This document shows, piece by piece, positions 25,810-34,943 of a DNA stretch of 35,022 nt (the first letter of the stretch is position 1; each line of letters opens with the position of its first letter). A model generated the notes under the pieces. The model was not told where the DNA came from, made no database searches, and saw only the letters and a program-made list of their open reading frames with translations. Made by a program: the position numbers and the translations under genes. Source of the DNA: CAZKHG01 sp964552655 (GTDB lineage: Bacteria; Bacteroidota; Bacteroidia; Bacteroidales; Tenuifilaceae); the NCBI GenBank assembly GCA_964552655.1, contig CAZKHG010000037.1:1-35022 (forward strand), given 5' to 3'.

Positions 25810-26487
25810 TTAATATTCTGAAAAAACAATCCGGCTTTCTCTAAATACAATTGTATCTCTTGGATTTGAAGCAGCTGAAATCTTTCCCAAAAGGTCACTG
25901 CTGATTGAATTATTCTCTCTCAGGTAAAATGTACACCCGTAATTATAGTGAGCCATAAAGCTTAGTATCGGTATTTGTATTTCGCCATCAATCTCATAAG
26001 CATAAATTGTTGGTTTGTAATAGGTCATTTGTCCAAAGGGGATTGGTTCAACTCTATCAATATACGGTTTAAAGCGAAACCACACTTCATTAAAAGCTCC
26101 CATTGTGCTGACAATAGAGTCTTTTACAAAGAGGATGATCCCTTTTTCGTGCATAATTTTATAATCGAGTATTTTCCCGTTATCCATTATAAACCTGGCC
26201 TTAGAGGGTGAAATTAATTCTACGGAAAAATTTGCTTCATTGTAACTAATAATGTTGCTATCCAGGGTTGGTGATACATTTAGTATCGAAAATTCGCTTG
26301 AGATTCTTTCGATAAACTTATTGATCTTTTCGGGGTTCACTACTTCCCCTCCACTTGCAAAAAGCCGGGTGTTCCCCTCTTCAAATCTGGTTTTTTGAAA
26401 TTTTTTCGGGTACAAATCATCCTTTCCACAAGAAAAAAGGAATGAAATGCACAATATTGAAATTAATCGGAGCGACCAGAATTTCAT
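25810..26487 (-). CDS. Hypothetical lipoprotein
   Basis: The 225-residue product has a lipoprotein signal (ILCISFLFSC, Cys20) followed by a Lys/Asp-rich linker. The remainder is largely beta strand (FSVELISPSKARFIMDNGKI, IILFVKDSIV, EIQIPILSFMAHYNYG), which suggests a globular beta domain facing the periplasm or outside. No family is recognised; its length and composition are typical of Bacteroidota DUF lipoproteins. It is single, convergent with the S9 gene, and its start region (26488-26560) shows no clean TAnnTTTG. Confidence 0.75.
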   Translation of the reverse strand: MKFWSLRLISILCISFLFSCGKDDLYPKKFQKTRFEEGNTRLFASGGEVVNPEKINKFIERISSEFSILNVSPTLDSNIISYNEANFSVELISPSKARFIMDNGKILDYKIMHEKGIILFVKDSIVSTMGAFNEVWFRFKPYIDRVEPIPFGQMTYYKPTIYAYEIDGEIQIPILSFMAHYNYGCTFYLRENNSISSDLLGKISAASNPRDTIVFRESRIVFSEY

Positions 26488-26812
26488 CTGTTATAGTTGT
26501 AATTTATAATTCGGTTCATCAATATTATGATACTGATTTGTAAATATTTTTAAAAGTATTTTTTTGATAATCGTTACAATTTATTTAACAATAATTCGAA
26601 ATATGTATTTCTTTATTGGCACCCAAAAATAAAGTTAAAAATAATCACCATTGCTCTTTACCCAGATGTTAAAAAACATTTGAACTAGCGATTACCTGCC
26701 AAGCTATAGTGGTTTTTCATCGTCATGTTTTGTAAAGGGAATGAATTATTTAGTGATTTTTTAAAAATTTGATGTTATATTTGATTATTGTTTCTAATCA
26801 AAATCAATTCTT
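26488..26812. other. Intergenic region with promoter of the coiled-coil gene
   Basis: No gene is seen in these 325 AT-rich bases between divergent genes. TATATTTG at 26776-26783 is an exact -7 match 29 bp upstream of the plus-strand ATG at 26813; a weak TTTAG-like -33 lies near 26749. Confidence 0.55.
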
Positions 26813-27367
26813 ATGAGAGCTGCTTGTCCGAATCTGCTTTTGATGATTGCCTTTTTATTATTCAACTCATCTCAGCTGTTTGCAAACAGGATCGTTTTAA
26901 AGCCCGATTATCAGGCAAAGTACGATTCAGCTTTGGTAAAGCTGGAACAGGCTGAGCAAAAGTTGGAACAGGCCCAGCAAATGATCCGCGATGCCAAAAT
27001 CCAGATCAAGGAGAGCAGCAAGGAGAAGAAACGACTGGAGAAGGAGATAAAATCTCTGGAAAAGGCCTTTAACAAAAGTACAAAGAAGCTTGAGAAGCAG
27101 CTGAAATCGAAGGACAAGGAGGCACGTGCTGAGGCAAAATCTACCCTTCAGGAGTTGAAAACAAACCACAAATCGGAGCTGAATGAGCTGAAAACCGCCC
27201 TTAAGGAAGCCAATAAAGAGCTAAACAATGGGAATAAGCTGCTTAACAGGGGGCAAACCAAGGTGAAAACTGCCAAGGAAGCCAAAAAAAGGGCAGAGGA
27301 TAAGCTGAAACTGGCCGAAAAAAACTTAGAAAAAGTATCCAAAAAAGAGGCAAACCTTGAGGGGTGA
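26813..27367 (+). CDS. Secreted coiled-coil protein
   Basis: The 184-residue protein has a signal peptide (residues about 1-24, LLMIAFLLFNSSQLFAN) and then a continuous Lys/Glu/Ala-rich helix from about 32 to 180 with heptad spacing (for example KLEQAEQKLEQAQQMIRDAK). Charge alternation is high and there is no globular domain, so it should be an extended periplasmic coiled coil, perhaps a spacer or scaffold. No partner gene is adjacent; the next gene (CPBP protease) starts 139 bp later with separate spacing. It could also be an envelope protein of the Lpp/TolA-like helical type, but no binding motif is visible. Codon use looks ordinary. Confidence 0.8.
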   Translation: MRAACPNLLLMIAFLLFNSSQLFANRIVLKPDYQAKYDSALVKLEQAEQKLEQAQQMIRDAKIQIKESSKEKKRLEKEIKSLEKAFNKSTKKLEKQLKSKDKEARAEAKSTLQELKTNHKSELNELKTALKEANKELNNGNKLLNRGQTKVKTAKEAKKRAEDKLKLAEKNLEKVSKKEANLEG

Positions 27368-27506
27368 TTTAACCCCATTTTCTTGCGTGAAGTATTAAAG
27401 TCATTAATTTATGGCGTTATTAACCTCTGCCATCAAAATATTTTGTTGTTTGCAGCATTTAATTTGATAATTCGTCTATATCAATATTTAACAAATAATA
27501 AGAACT

Positions 27507-28322
27507 ATGAAAAATTTAATTATTAAAAATCCAATTTTATCATTCGTAATTGTTACTTTTCTTTATTCCTGGACACTCTGGTTGCTAATGATCCTTTCTT
27601 CGAAAGGTATGTTGCCGTTCAGGTTTCCCACTAATTTTCTGGGTTCATTTGGTCCGGCTATAGGAGCAATTACTATAATTTTGATTTCTGAAGGTAAAAG
27701 AGGGCTGAAAGAGCTGGTTCGGAAAATCTTCCTTTTGCAAACTAACATTTGGAATTACCTGTTTGCACTGCTATTTATTGTTGCAGCAACTTTAATTTCG
27801 TTGCTGATCTTTTTAATTTTCAACAATTCTGAGCTGGAATTTGGACGAATTGATTCCTGGGTTAACCCTGTTCTTTACTTTATAATTATTTTATTTGTTG
27901 GTGGTCCTTTAGGTGAGGAGTTGGGATGGAGAGGCTTTTTACAACCTCAACTTCATAAAAGATTCAACCCGTTTGTGGCCAGTTTGATCATTTCTGCAAT
28001 TTGGATTTTATGGCATTTGCCGTTATTCTGGCTGGAAGGTGCTGCCCAAAAAGGAGGATCAATACTCAATTTTACTATTCTGGTGGTGTGCATGTCGTTT
28101 TTATTCACATGGTTATACCTGAGAACTAATGGAAGCCTGATGCTTGCCCTGTTGTTTCACACCTCCGTCAATTTTTTTACAGCTTACCTAATTCCGATTT
28201 TATTGCCATTTACCTCGGCCAATCATCTATTTAATCTTATTTCTACACTAACAATTATTGGTCTGACTTTTACTATTGTTTTATTTTCCAAAAACAAGTT
28301 TATGGTCCTGGAAAAAAACTGA
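27507..28322 (+). CDS. CPBP-family intramembrane metalloprotease
   Basis: The 271-residue protein has about eight TM segments and the CPBP (Abi/CAAX-type) motifs: GEELGWRGF with Glu137, Glu138 and Arg142, WHLPLFW with His170, and HTSVNF with His218 and Asn222. These residues place a Glu/His site inside the membrane as in Rce1-like proteases. Substrate is unknown; relatives act in prenyl-protein processing, bacteriocin immunity or regulated proteolysis. There is no bacteriocin gene beside it. It starts 139 bp after the coiled-coil gene and ends 189 bp before the TPR kinase, which has its own promoter. Confidence 0.9.
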   Translation: MKNLIIKNPILSFVIVTFLYSWTLWLLMILSSKGMLPFRFPTNFLGSFGPAIGAITIILISEGKRGLKELVRKIFLLQTNIWNYLFALLFIVAATLISLLIFLIFNNSELEFGRIDSWVNPVLYFIIILFVGGPLGEELGWRGFLQPQLHKRFNPFVASLIISAIWILWHLPLFWLEGAAQKGGSILNFTILVVCMSFLFTWLYLRTNGSLMLALLFHTSVNFFTAYLIPILLPFTSANHLFNLISTLTIIGLTFTIVLFSKNKFMVLEKN

Positions 28323-28449
28323 CACAATCAAGTAAATGAAACAATTTAGGTTGAACTTTCTTTTGGGAAGATTTTCGGAACATAATATGTTTCTGTCTAT
28401 AATCCTTTAAAATCATTGAGTTTGCTGTTACCTATCCCTGAGAAAATTG

Positions 28450-28457
28450 TACATTTG
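28450..28457 (+). promoter_or_regulatory. -7 element for the TPR kinase operon
   Basis: TACATTTG is an exact TAnnTTTG match, 54 bp upstream of the ATG. A TTTG lies 25 bases before it (28421-28424), somewhat farther than the usual 19-21. Confidence 0.5.
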
Positions 28458-28511
28458 CTATTAGACGAAAAGATTATCGTAAAATCATTCTGATGCATAA
28501 ATTCTCTTAAA

Positions 28512-30275
28512 ATGAGAGGAATTGGGTTGGCGTTAATTGTACTATTATCTGGTTTCATGGCTAAACCCGCAGAAACCGATTCTTTATTAAAAGAGTTGAA
28601 CAGGTTGCAGGTTACTGAACAGCTCAATATAATCAGTAGGTTGTCATTTAATTATATTGTTGAGAACAGCCAATCGCTGATACCAATTCTGCTAAAATAT
28701 GAGGGTTTGGCAATCGAAGAAAAGAAGTTTAAAATTTTAGCTAAGATTTATGAAAATCTTAGCCTGGCATACTACTACAGGGGGAAGTACGATGAGAACT
28801 TAAAGTATGGGTTAAGGGCTTTAAGGCTTTACGATAGCCTTAACCTTAAGAGTGAAATGGGAACAATGTACGGTGAGCTGGGCTACCAGATGAAGTACAG
28901 GGATTTGACAAAAGCCTTTGAACTGATGCGGAAAGGCATTTATTTCCTTGAACAGCTTAAAAACCCTGAACCTCTGGCTAAGATATACGATAACTATGGC
29001 GTGCTACACGAATTGAACAACCAAATCGACAGTGCCCTTTTTTATTATCGCAAATCGTTTGCAATTAAAAGATCAAGGGCCGATAGCATTGGCATTCCAT
29101 ACAGCCTGAATAACTTTTTTATGGCTTACATGCTGATCAATAAGTACGATTCTGCATACAAGTACCTCGAAGAATCAACCAGGATCAGGTTAAAAACCAA
29201 TGATATATTAGGTTTAGCTGAGAATTACAGCTATTTCGGCCAGTTCTATTCGGCCAGGGCTGATTATTCCAAAGCAATTCAATATAACCTTAAATCACTG
29301 GAAATCGCATCAAAGCATAATTATACAAATCTTGTAAAATCTGCATATAATGACTTGTCTGTATGCTACGAAAAATCGAAGGATTACAAGAGTTCATTGA
29401 AATACCACAAGTTGTTTGCTGCCATTCAGGATAGCCTTATCAACCTCGAAACCAACAAGACCATTGCCGATTTACAGGTTCAATACGAAACAGCTGAGAA
29501 GGAAAAGGAGCTGATTCGCAAAAATGAGCAGCTAGAAAAGGAAAGAACCCTGAAAAGCTTAATAATTGTAATTGCCATTGTTACTATTCTGGCCACTATG
29601 GTTTTTTTCTGGAATAAGCAGCTGATAGCCCAACGCAACGAGAAAATAAAGCTGCAAATGGCATTAATAGAAGGGGAACAAGCTGAACGAAACAGGATTG
29701 CTATGGAGCTCCACGATGGCATTGCTAACGATATCAATGCGGTAATTATGTCTTTCAACAATTGCCTTACCGGCAACAGGGTAATTAGCAATGAAGATAT
29801 TGAAAAGCTGAAGGGAAAGCTGGGCGAAAGCCATCAGAACGTAAGGAAATTATCTCATTCATTGATGCCCCGGAGTCTTCATCAAAACGGGTTAAAAGTT
29901 GCGCTTGGTGATTTATGCCTAAATTTTTCCAGCTCATCACTTTCAATCTCTTTACAAACCATAGGATTGGAGGAACGTTTACCCGCTTTTATTGAGCTGA
30001 ATACTTTCCGGATTGTTCAGGAGGCGATTAACAATATTATTAAGCACTCCGGTGCCAGCTCAGTACAAATTGAGTGCAACAGATTTGACAACCAGCTATT
30101 GCTAAGCATTGAGGATAATGGTGTCGGTTTCTCCGGGGAATTAACTAAAGAAACATCCGGCTTGGGAGTGCAAAGTATTAAAAACAGGGTACAACTGATG
30201 AACGGCAAAATTTCGATTAATTCTGCAGAAAACCAGGGCACTTCAATTGATATTCAGATACCTCTTAAATCGTAA
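28512..30275 (+). CDS. TPR-sensor histidine kinase (HisKA_3, NarL-type)
   Basis: The 587-residue kinase starts with a signal peptide (about 1-18) followed by a periplasmic TPR array (about 75-310; repeats such as LAKIYENLSLAYYYRGKYDE and GLAENYSYFGQFYSARADYS). A coiled linker leads to one TM (about 348-367), then HisKA_3 with His401 in RIAMELHDGIAND and a HATPase_c domain (about 495-585; AINNIIKHSGA, DNGVGFSG, GLGVQSIKNRV). The response regulator starts 1 base after its stop, so the two form a classic operon. The TPR part probably binds a protein or peptide partner, not a small ligand. Bacteroidota carry many such TPR kinases. Confidence 0.93.
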   Translation: MRGIGLALIVLLSGFMAKPAETDSLLKELNRLQVTEQLNIISRLSFNYIVENSQSLIPILLKYEGLAIEEKKFKILAKIYENLSLAYYYRGKYDENLKYGLRALRLYDSLNLKSEMGTMYGELGYQMKYRDLTKAFELMRKGIYFLEQLKNPEPLAKIYDNYGVLHELNNQIDSALFYYRKSFAIKRSRADSIGIPYSLNNFFMAYMLINKYDSAYKYLEESTRIRLKTNDILGLAENYSYFGQFYSARADYSKAIQYNLKSLEIASKHNYTNLVKSAYNDLSVCYEKSKDYKSSLKYHKLFAAIQDSLINLETNKTIADLQVQYETAEKEKELIRKNEQLEKERTLKSLIIVIAIVTILATMVFFWNKQLIAQRNEKIKLQMALIEGEQAERNRIAMELHDGIANDINAVIMSFNNCLTGNRVISNEDIEKLKGKLGESHQNVRKLSHSLMPRSLHQNGLKVALGDLCLNFSSSSLSISLQTIGLEERLPAFIELNTFRIVQEAINNIIKHSGASSVQIECNRFDNQLLLSIEDNGVGFSGELTKETSGLGVQSIKNRVQLMNGKISINSAENQGTSIDIQIPLKS

Positions 30276-30276
30276 A

Positions 30277-30957
30277 ATGATGGCTGGAAGGATTAAACTG
30301 GCAATAGCTGATGACCACCCAATGGTGGTTGATGGGTTGGAAAACTATTTTAAGGACTCATCCCAGATTGAGGTAGTGGCCACAACCAGCCACTTGAATG
30401 AGGTTATGAAAATGATATCCACCTTTTCACCCGACATCCTCCTGATGGATTACCATTTTAATAACGAAACCCTTACCGGGCTTGATATGTGTCGCGCCAT
30501 TAAGATTGAACACCCTTACCTAAAGGTGATTATTGTTTCCTCATTTTCCGATATTCCCTTAATAAACGATTTTATTGCTGCAGGGGCAAAAGGTTACATG
30601 CTTAAAACCTCTTCGCGACAGGAGTTTATTGATGCCATTCTGAATGTTTTTGCCGGGGGCGAATCGTTTAGCAAGGATATCAGGGAGCTATTGGTGAAAG
30701 AGAGGTTGACTCTCAGCAAGCAGCAACAAATCCGGTTTACCCGAACCGAAAAGGAGATTCTCCGCATGATTGTTCAGGGATACTCATCGGATGCTATTGC
30801 CAAAAAAATGTTCAGGGAAAGATCCACCATAGATTCCCATCGAAAAAGTATTCTGGCCAAGTTTCACCTGATGGACGATAAGGATTCGGAACCATCCAAA
30901 AATATATCGCACTACATCGCCAAGTTCAATATTGCCAGCAGGTTGGACAGTTTATAA
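30277..30957 (+). CDS. NarL/FixJ-type response regulator
   Basis: The 226-residue regulator has a receiver with Asp12/Asp13, phospho-acceptor Asp58 in DILLMDYHF, Ser88/Ser89 and Lys110 in GYMLKTS, and a C-terminal LuxR HTH (about 160-205; FTRTEKEILRMIVQGYSSDA, then RSTIDSHRKSILAKF). An in-frame ATG upstream at 30247 lies inside the kinase gene; the ATGATG at 30277, one base after the kinase stop, gives the normal receiver N-terminus and is preferred. A perfect terminator follows at 30990, closing the operon. The residue between the HTH and the C-terminus (DDKDSEPSKNISHYI) is polar and probably unstructured. Confidence 0.9.
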   Translation: MMAGRIKLAIADDHPMVVDGLENYFKDSSQIEVVATTSHLNEVMKMISTFSPDILLMDYHFNNETLTGLDMCRAIKIEHPYLKVIIVSSFSDIPLINDFIAAGAKGYMLKTSSRQEFIDAILNVFAGGESFSKDIRELLVKERLTLSKQQQIRFTRTEKEILRMIVQGYSSDAIAKKMFRERSTIDSHRKSILAKFHLMDDKDSEPSKNISHYIAKFNIASRLDSL

Positions 30958-30989
30958 GTTAAACTTCGTATTTATTTCCTTTAGCACTA

Positions 30990-31015
30990 AAATCCCTACT
31001 AGTAGGGATTTTTTG
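30990..31015 (+). terminator. Terminator of the TPR kinase/regulator operon
   Basis: AATCCCTACT (30991-31000) and AGTAGGGATT (31001-31010) form a perfect 20-bp palindrome followed by five T. It lies 33 bp past the regulator stop. Confidence 0.8.
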
Positions 31016-31109
31016 CATTTCAATTTCACTACTACTGGGATTGCATGGGCAAATAATGTGCTCTACTTTTACTCCAATAAATCAATTGTATAACTAAAAC
31101 CTATTTGTC

Positions 31110-31211
31110 ATGAAAGCATTCAGAATTGGTAGGTTGGAGTTATCGTTAATACTCCTGTACATAATTCTTGGTATAGCGTTTTTGGTGCTATTCACCCTAT
31201 CCATAAGATAG
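31110..31211 (+). CDS. 33-aa single-TM small protein
   Basis: ATG at 31110 to TAG at 31209-31211 encodes MKAFRIGRLELSL followed by a 20-residue hydrophobic helix (ILLYIILGIAFLVLFTLSI) and a terminal Arg. It reads as a basic-start, single-TM micro-protein. ATTG (31040-31043) and TACTTTTA (31064-31071), 20 bases apart, resemble a Bacteroidota promoter and would give a leader of about 30 nt. It is isolated between the regulator terminator and the interrupted kinase. It could regulate a membrane kinase, but that is only proximity. Confidence 0.55.
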   Translation: MKAFRIGRLELSLILLYIILGIAFLVLFTLSIR

Positions 31212-31619
31212 TAACTTTGCAGTAGATGCTAAAATCTGCCAGCTCTCACCAAAATGCCAGAAGTGGCAACCTGTATTTATTTGAGATTATTCAATTCCCA
31301 ACGACGATTTCATTAATTCCACGATAAATCGAGGTCACATTTCCTATGAATTCGCTTCCATTTCGGGAAGATTGTTAGTAGCATCTTAACCTCGTTAATT
31401 AAAAAAACAGATTGTTTCTTTTCCCTATTAATCATCGTAAAGAATGAATTCCCTGATCTAACAAATTCCTTTCTGTTATAATTTGAACGGATTTAAATCC
31501 ATTCCCTTTTTGTTAATCTGGTGAAATAGTGTAAATTTGATTAAGTGAACAATGCAAAAACTTTGTCTTTATTAAGAGGCATAAAGTTTTTGAGTTAAAC
31601 AGATATAAACTACAAAGCC
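31212..31619. other. Intergenic region upstream of the interrupted hybrid kinase
   Basis: Apart from the kinase promoter near its right end I see no gene or strong hairpin in these 408 bases. A small inverted repeat CTTCC-ATTTC-GGGAAG is at about 31358-31372. Confidence 0.4.
31509..31539 (+). promoter_or_regulatory. Textbook Bacteroidota promoter for the hybrid kinase
   Basis: TTTG (31509-31512), exactly 19 bases, then TAAATTTG (31532-31539), both exact matches to the consensus. The ATG is 80 bp downstream, so the interrupted gene still has an intact promoter. Confidence 0.65.
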
Positions 31620-33593
31620 ATGAGAATAAGACTGAAGCCAAAGGTTTTCTATGTAATTCCGGCTTTTACGATTGGTTTTTTGTTTAGCCTGGCAGGGATG
31701 ACTTTTGAGGATTATATGCATGATATACCCATTGCAGATTCCCTGGTTAAACTCCATCATTTTGTAGCCCCTTTCTTAATTGGATTGCTTTTAGGTTTTT
31801 TTGCATTTCTTTACTGGATGCGAAGAAAAGAGCAGCTGGTGGCACTGAATCAATTTACAGAAAATATAAACTCCCTTTTAGCCATAAGCAATTCGCTGAT
31901 TTCCACCATTGATCTGGATCAAGTGCTTCAAATAATCATTGATAAATCTACCCACCTGATAAACCTTGAAACCGGGGCAATCTATCTTCACTTGGATGAT
32001 AAATTGTACCTGGGTGCAACCACTCCACCTCTACCCGAAAAATTCCCCGAAATATTACGCCACGATCTGCTGTCAAACCATCCACATATCCAAAGGTCGA
32101 TTAACACTCATGAACCAGCTATTATACCTGATACATCAAAAGAAGCTTTCTCAGAATCCGAGCAAATTGTGGCAAATGCCCGAAACCTAAAATCAATTTT
32201 ATTTATTCCATTAATTATTGAGAATCGCCCAATTGGAACTATGATACTAGGTACTACAAGCGGGTTGCGCAATTTTTCGAAACAGGAAATAGATATTTAC
32301 AAAACATATTCAGGTCAGGCAGCGCTGGCCATTGAAAATGCAAGGCTTTACAGGAAAAGCCTTTTAATCGCCAATGAACTCCGACAGCAAAATGAGGAAT
32401 TCTCAACCCTAAATGAAGAGCTAAGCGAGAACAACCGAAGAATACAGCAAATCAACGAGGATCTTAAAATTGCCAAAGCAAAAGCGGAGGAGAGCGACCG
32501 GTTAAAAACATCATTCCTGCAAAACATGTCACATGAGATACGCACCCCCCTTAATGCTATTGCTGGCTTTTCAATGATGCTCTCTGAACCTAACCTGCCA
32601 AATGACAAGATCAGCAAGTTTATTGAAATTATAAATGAAAGTAGCAACAAGCTGATAAGTATAATTTCTGATGTTATTGAAATTTCTCAAATTCAATCGA
32701 ACTCACACAATGTGGTGTATCACGAATTCGACATAAAAAAATGCATCGATGAAGTTATTCAGGAGGCTAAATCAAAGATAGGAAATAGTGAAATAGATTT
32801 GTTCATCACCTCAAATATTAAGAATCATCAGTAGGTTATTTCCAATGATAAAATTAAAATAACTAACATTATAAGACACTTAGTTGACAATGCTATAAAA
32901 TTTACCGCGGAAGGGGCTATCAAGCTCGATTTTAACCTGCAACCAGAATGGATCGAATTTACGGTTTCGGATACTGGCATAGGCATACCAGAGGATATGC
33001 AGCAATTGGTTTTTGAACCATTCATGCAAGTTGAGTCAGGCACATGCAGGCGATTTGGAGGCAACGGGCTTGGACTGGCTATTGTTAAAGCATCTGTAGA
33101 GATGCTAAAGGGAACAATTATGCTTGAATCGGAGGTTAACAAGGGGACAACTGTTAAAGTTTCAATTCCGTTAAAGCAACTTCCTGATAAGCCGTTTAAG
33201 GAGCAAATACCCCAAACCACTCATTTCCCCGTAAAATCAGTTTTAATTGTCGAGGACGAGCAAAGCAACTACGAATACCTGGCTGAACTTCTCGCCGGTA
33301 CAGGCATCAGGCTTTTTTATGCCCCAAATGGTCAGAAAGCCATCGAAATTTGTAGAAATAATACCGATATAGGTTTAGTTTTAATGGATATTAAAATGCC
33401 GGTAATGGATGGAGAAACTGCAACCAAGGAGATTAAAACATTTCGACCTGAACTACCTGTAATTGCTCAAACGGCATACGCACTGGAGAGCGATAAGGAA
33501 TATTTCTTGAAAAGTGGTTTCACCGATTATATTACCAAACCAATTAAAAGCGAAGTTTTCTTTGGGGCGGTCAACAAATATCTCGGTAAATAA
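31620..33593 (+). pseudogene. GAF hybrid histidine kinase interrupted by an in-frame TAG
   Basis: One reading frame encodes a normal hybrid kinase except for TAG at 32832-32834 (codon 405). Before it: two TM (about 14-32 and 51-72), GAF (about 85-245), coiled coil (about 245-290) and HisKA with His305 in MSHEIRTPLN. After it, in the same frame: HATPase_c (N-box RHLVDNAIKFT with Asn424, then SDTGIGIPE and NGLGLAIV) and a receiver with phospho-acceptor Asp590 in VLMDIKMPVMDG. Translation would stop at 404 aa, leaving a kinase without an ATP site. The first ATG after the stop (32997) restores only part of the ATPase plus the receiver. Either a recent nonsense mutation, a sequencing error (CAG or AAG to TAG) or suppression explains it. 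The gene and flanks otherwise look undamaged. Confidence 0.85.
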
Positions 33594-33680
33594 ATATATT
33601 TAACCGATTAAATAATTCAAATCCAGTTTACCACCACGCAACTTTTCCCGGTCTGATAACATCTTTGTTTAAAATATTTT

Positions 33681-34211
33681 ATGAATACCAGGTTTTTGTT
33701 CCTATCGCTATTCATGGTTGTTGCAGCTTGCAGCATGGACGATGTAAACAACCCCGAAATTAATCAACAGGTGCTGTTCCAGGTGGAATACATCAACTTT
33801 GCCTGGGGATTTCAGCACAGTGGCATTCTGATTGATTCATCGGGCAGGGTTTGGAGTTACAGGATGCCTGATAAATGGAATTACCCTGATTCCCGTGGCT
33901 ATATTGGTTCCGATGAGATGGAGGAAAATTTACAACACCTTGATTCTGTGCTTTTCCTGATAAACCATAATACTTTGATTCAGAACTACTCTAAACTTAT
34001 TAGTGCCGCAAACGGTAGGATTACAGAACCCCGTCATGAGATGTGCGATGCCGGGGCAATTGTGTACTCCGGGTATAAATATGAACCTGGCGCTAAAAGG
34101 TACAAGCGGATTCTGATCAGGCAATGGGGTGACTTTTTTATCGAGAATAGATCACCCGAGGCAGATGAGCTTTACCAATGGTTGCATAACCTGGTCAACC
34201 AGCGAAAATAA
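33681..34211 (+). CDS. Hypothetical lipoprotein
   Basis: The 176-residue product has a lipoprotein signal (FMVVAAC, Cys17). The mature part includes FAWGFQHSGILIDSSGRVWS (about 43-62), DRAPDKW-like aromatic turns and a segment MCDAGAIVYSGYKYEPGAKR (about 114-133), then a C-terminal WLHNLVNQRK. It looks like a small, mostly beta, secreted domain. No family is recognised. It begins 88 bp after the kinase frame and ends in a bidirectional terminator shared with the convergent SSB gene. CATCTTTG at 33660 resembles a -7 element but sits only 13 bp before the ATG. Confidence 0.75.
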   Translation: MNTRFLFLSLFMVVAACSMDDVNNPEINQQVLFQVEYINFAWGFQHSGILIDSSGRVWSYRMPDKWNYPDSRGYIGSDEMEENLQHLDSVLFLINHNTLIQNYSKLISAANGRITEPRHEMCDAGAIVYSGYKYEPGAKRYKRILIRQWGDFFIENRSPEADELYQWLHNLVNQRK

Positions 34212-34244
34212 AGAAGCCCGGGTTGGGAGTAACCCAGGCTTCTT
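34211..34244. terminator. Bidirectional terminator between lipoprotein and SSB genes
   Basis: Arms AAGAAGCCCGGGTT (34211-34224) and AACCCAGGCTTCTT (34231-34244) pair with one mismatch and a 6-base loop. The gene on each side ends within 20 bp, so it can serve both. Confidence 0.75.
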
Positions 34245-34262
34245 CTGGCATAATTCTTAAAT

Positions 34263-34601
34263 TTATACTTCAACTTTTACAGGTTCCACTTTGTAGGCAA
34301 CAATCTCGGTTATATACCGCTCCTGGCCGTTTTTATCGTTGTATTTGCGGTTACTGATGCGACCAAGTACAGCAACCAGCTCCCCTTTTTTCAGGAAATC
34401 TGTTGGTTCATCCTTTTTGCTTTTCCACCAGATAACGTTGTGCCAGGTGGTGTTTTTGACCCATTCCCCGGTGTTGTTCTTGTAGCTCTCGCTGGTAGCC
34501 AGCCTCATGCTTACAAGTGTACGTCCGCTATCAAATACTTTTACCTCTGCATCCTGTCCAAGGAACCCCTGGAGCTCCACCTTGTTTAATGTTGTTTCCA
34601 T
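34263..34601 (-). CDS. ssb: Single-stranded DNA-binding protein, short form
   Basis: The 112-residue protein is a bare SSB OB-fold: NKVELQGFLGQDAEVKVFDS, then LVSMRLATSESYKN, then TTWHNVIWWKS with the DNA-stacking Trp residues, then GELVAVLGRISNRKYNDKNG and YITEIVAYKVEPVKVEV. It ends right after the fold, so the Gly/Pro-rich linker and acidic DDDIPF-type tip that recruit repair proteins are missing. It should still bind single-stranded DNA as a tetramer. Short SSBs like this often accompany a full-length SSB elsewhere, with roles in transformation or mobile DNA. The start ATG is not preceded by a clear SD. Confidence 0.9.
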   Translation of the reverse strand: METTLNKVELQGFLGQDAEVKVFDSGRTLVSMRLATSESYKNNTGEWVKNTTWHNVIWWKSKKDEPTDFLKKGELVAVLGRISNRKYNDKNGQERYITEIVAYKVEPVKVEV

Positions 34602-34943
34602 TTTTCTAATAATTTTTAGTTAGACTTAAAATTGATGAAGCAAAGTAAAACCCTGCCTTGAGGGCGATTCGGTTATTAAATGGGTATAGCCGGGTATTAT
34701 TCGTTTGTTGTCGTTTATAACTGAATAACAACGGCTAAGTAAAAGAGTATAAATTATCAACCGGAGATTTCATTACAGGTAAAGCATCCAAAAATTATAA
34801 TGATTGATGTTGAGTGTAATTTTCCCTAACTTCGCTAAGTTTAAAATTTACCATAAAAATTAAACGTTAAATTCAAAAGATCAGCAGATCGTAATGAATT
34901 TAGGCTAACTATTTAGTTATAGCCATTGTTAAAAAATTCAATT
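34602..34943. other. Intergenic region between ssb and the last gene
   Basis: These 342 bases between divergent genes are AT-rich and contain no gene. A near-consensus TTACTTTG on the minus strand (about 34661-34668) may be the ssb -7 element. No terminator or repeat was noticed. Confidence 0.4.

Noticed and set aside
27356..27378. Terminator after the coiled-coil gene
   Set aside because: GGGGT/ACCCC stem is only 5 bp, overlaps the stop codon and has a weak T run.
30247..30276. Upstream ATG for the response regulator
   Set aside because: It lies inside the kinase coding region; the ATGATG one base after the kinase stop gives the expected receiver N-terminus.
32832..32834. TAG read as an amino acid by a recoded genetic code
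   Set aside because: Other genes here, for example at 12934 and 31211, end in TAG, so TAG is a normal stop in this organism.
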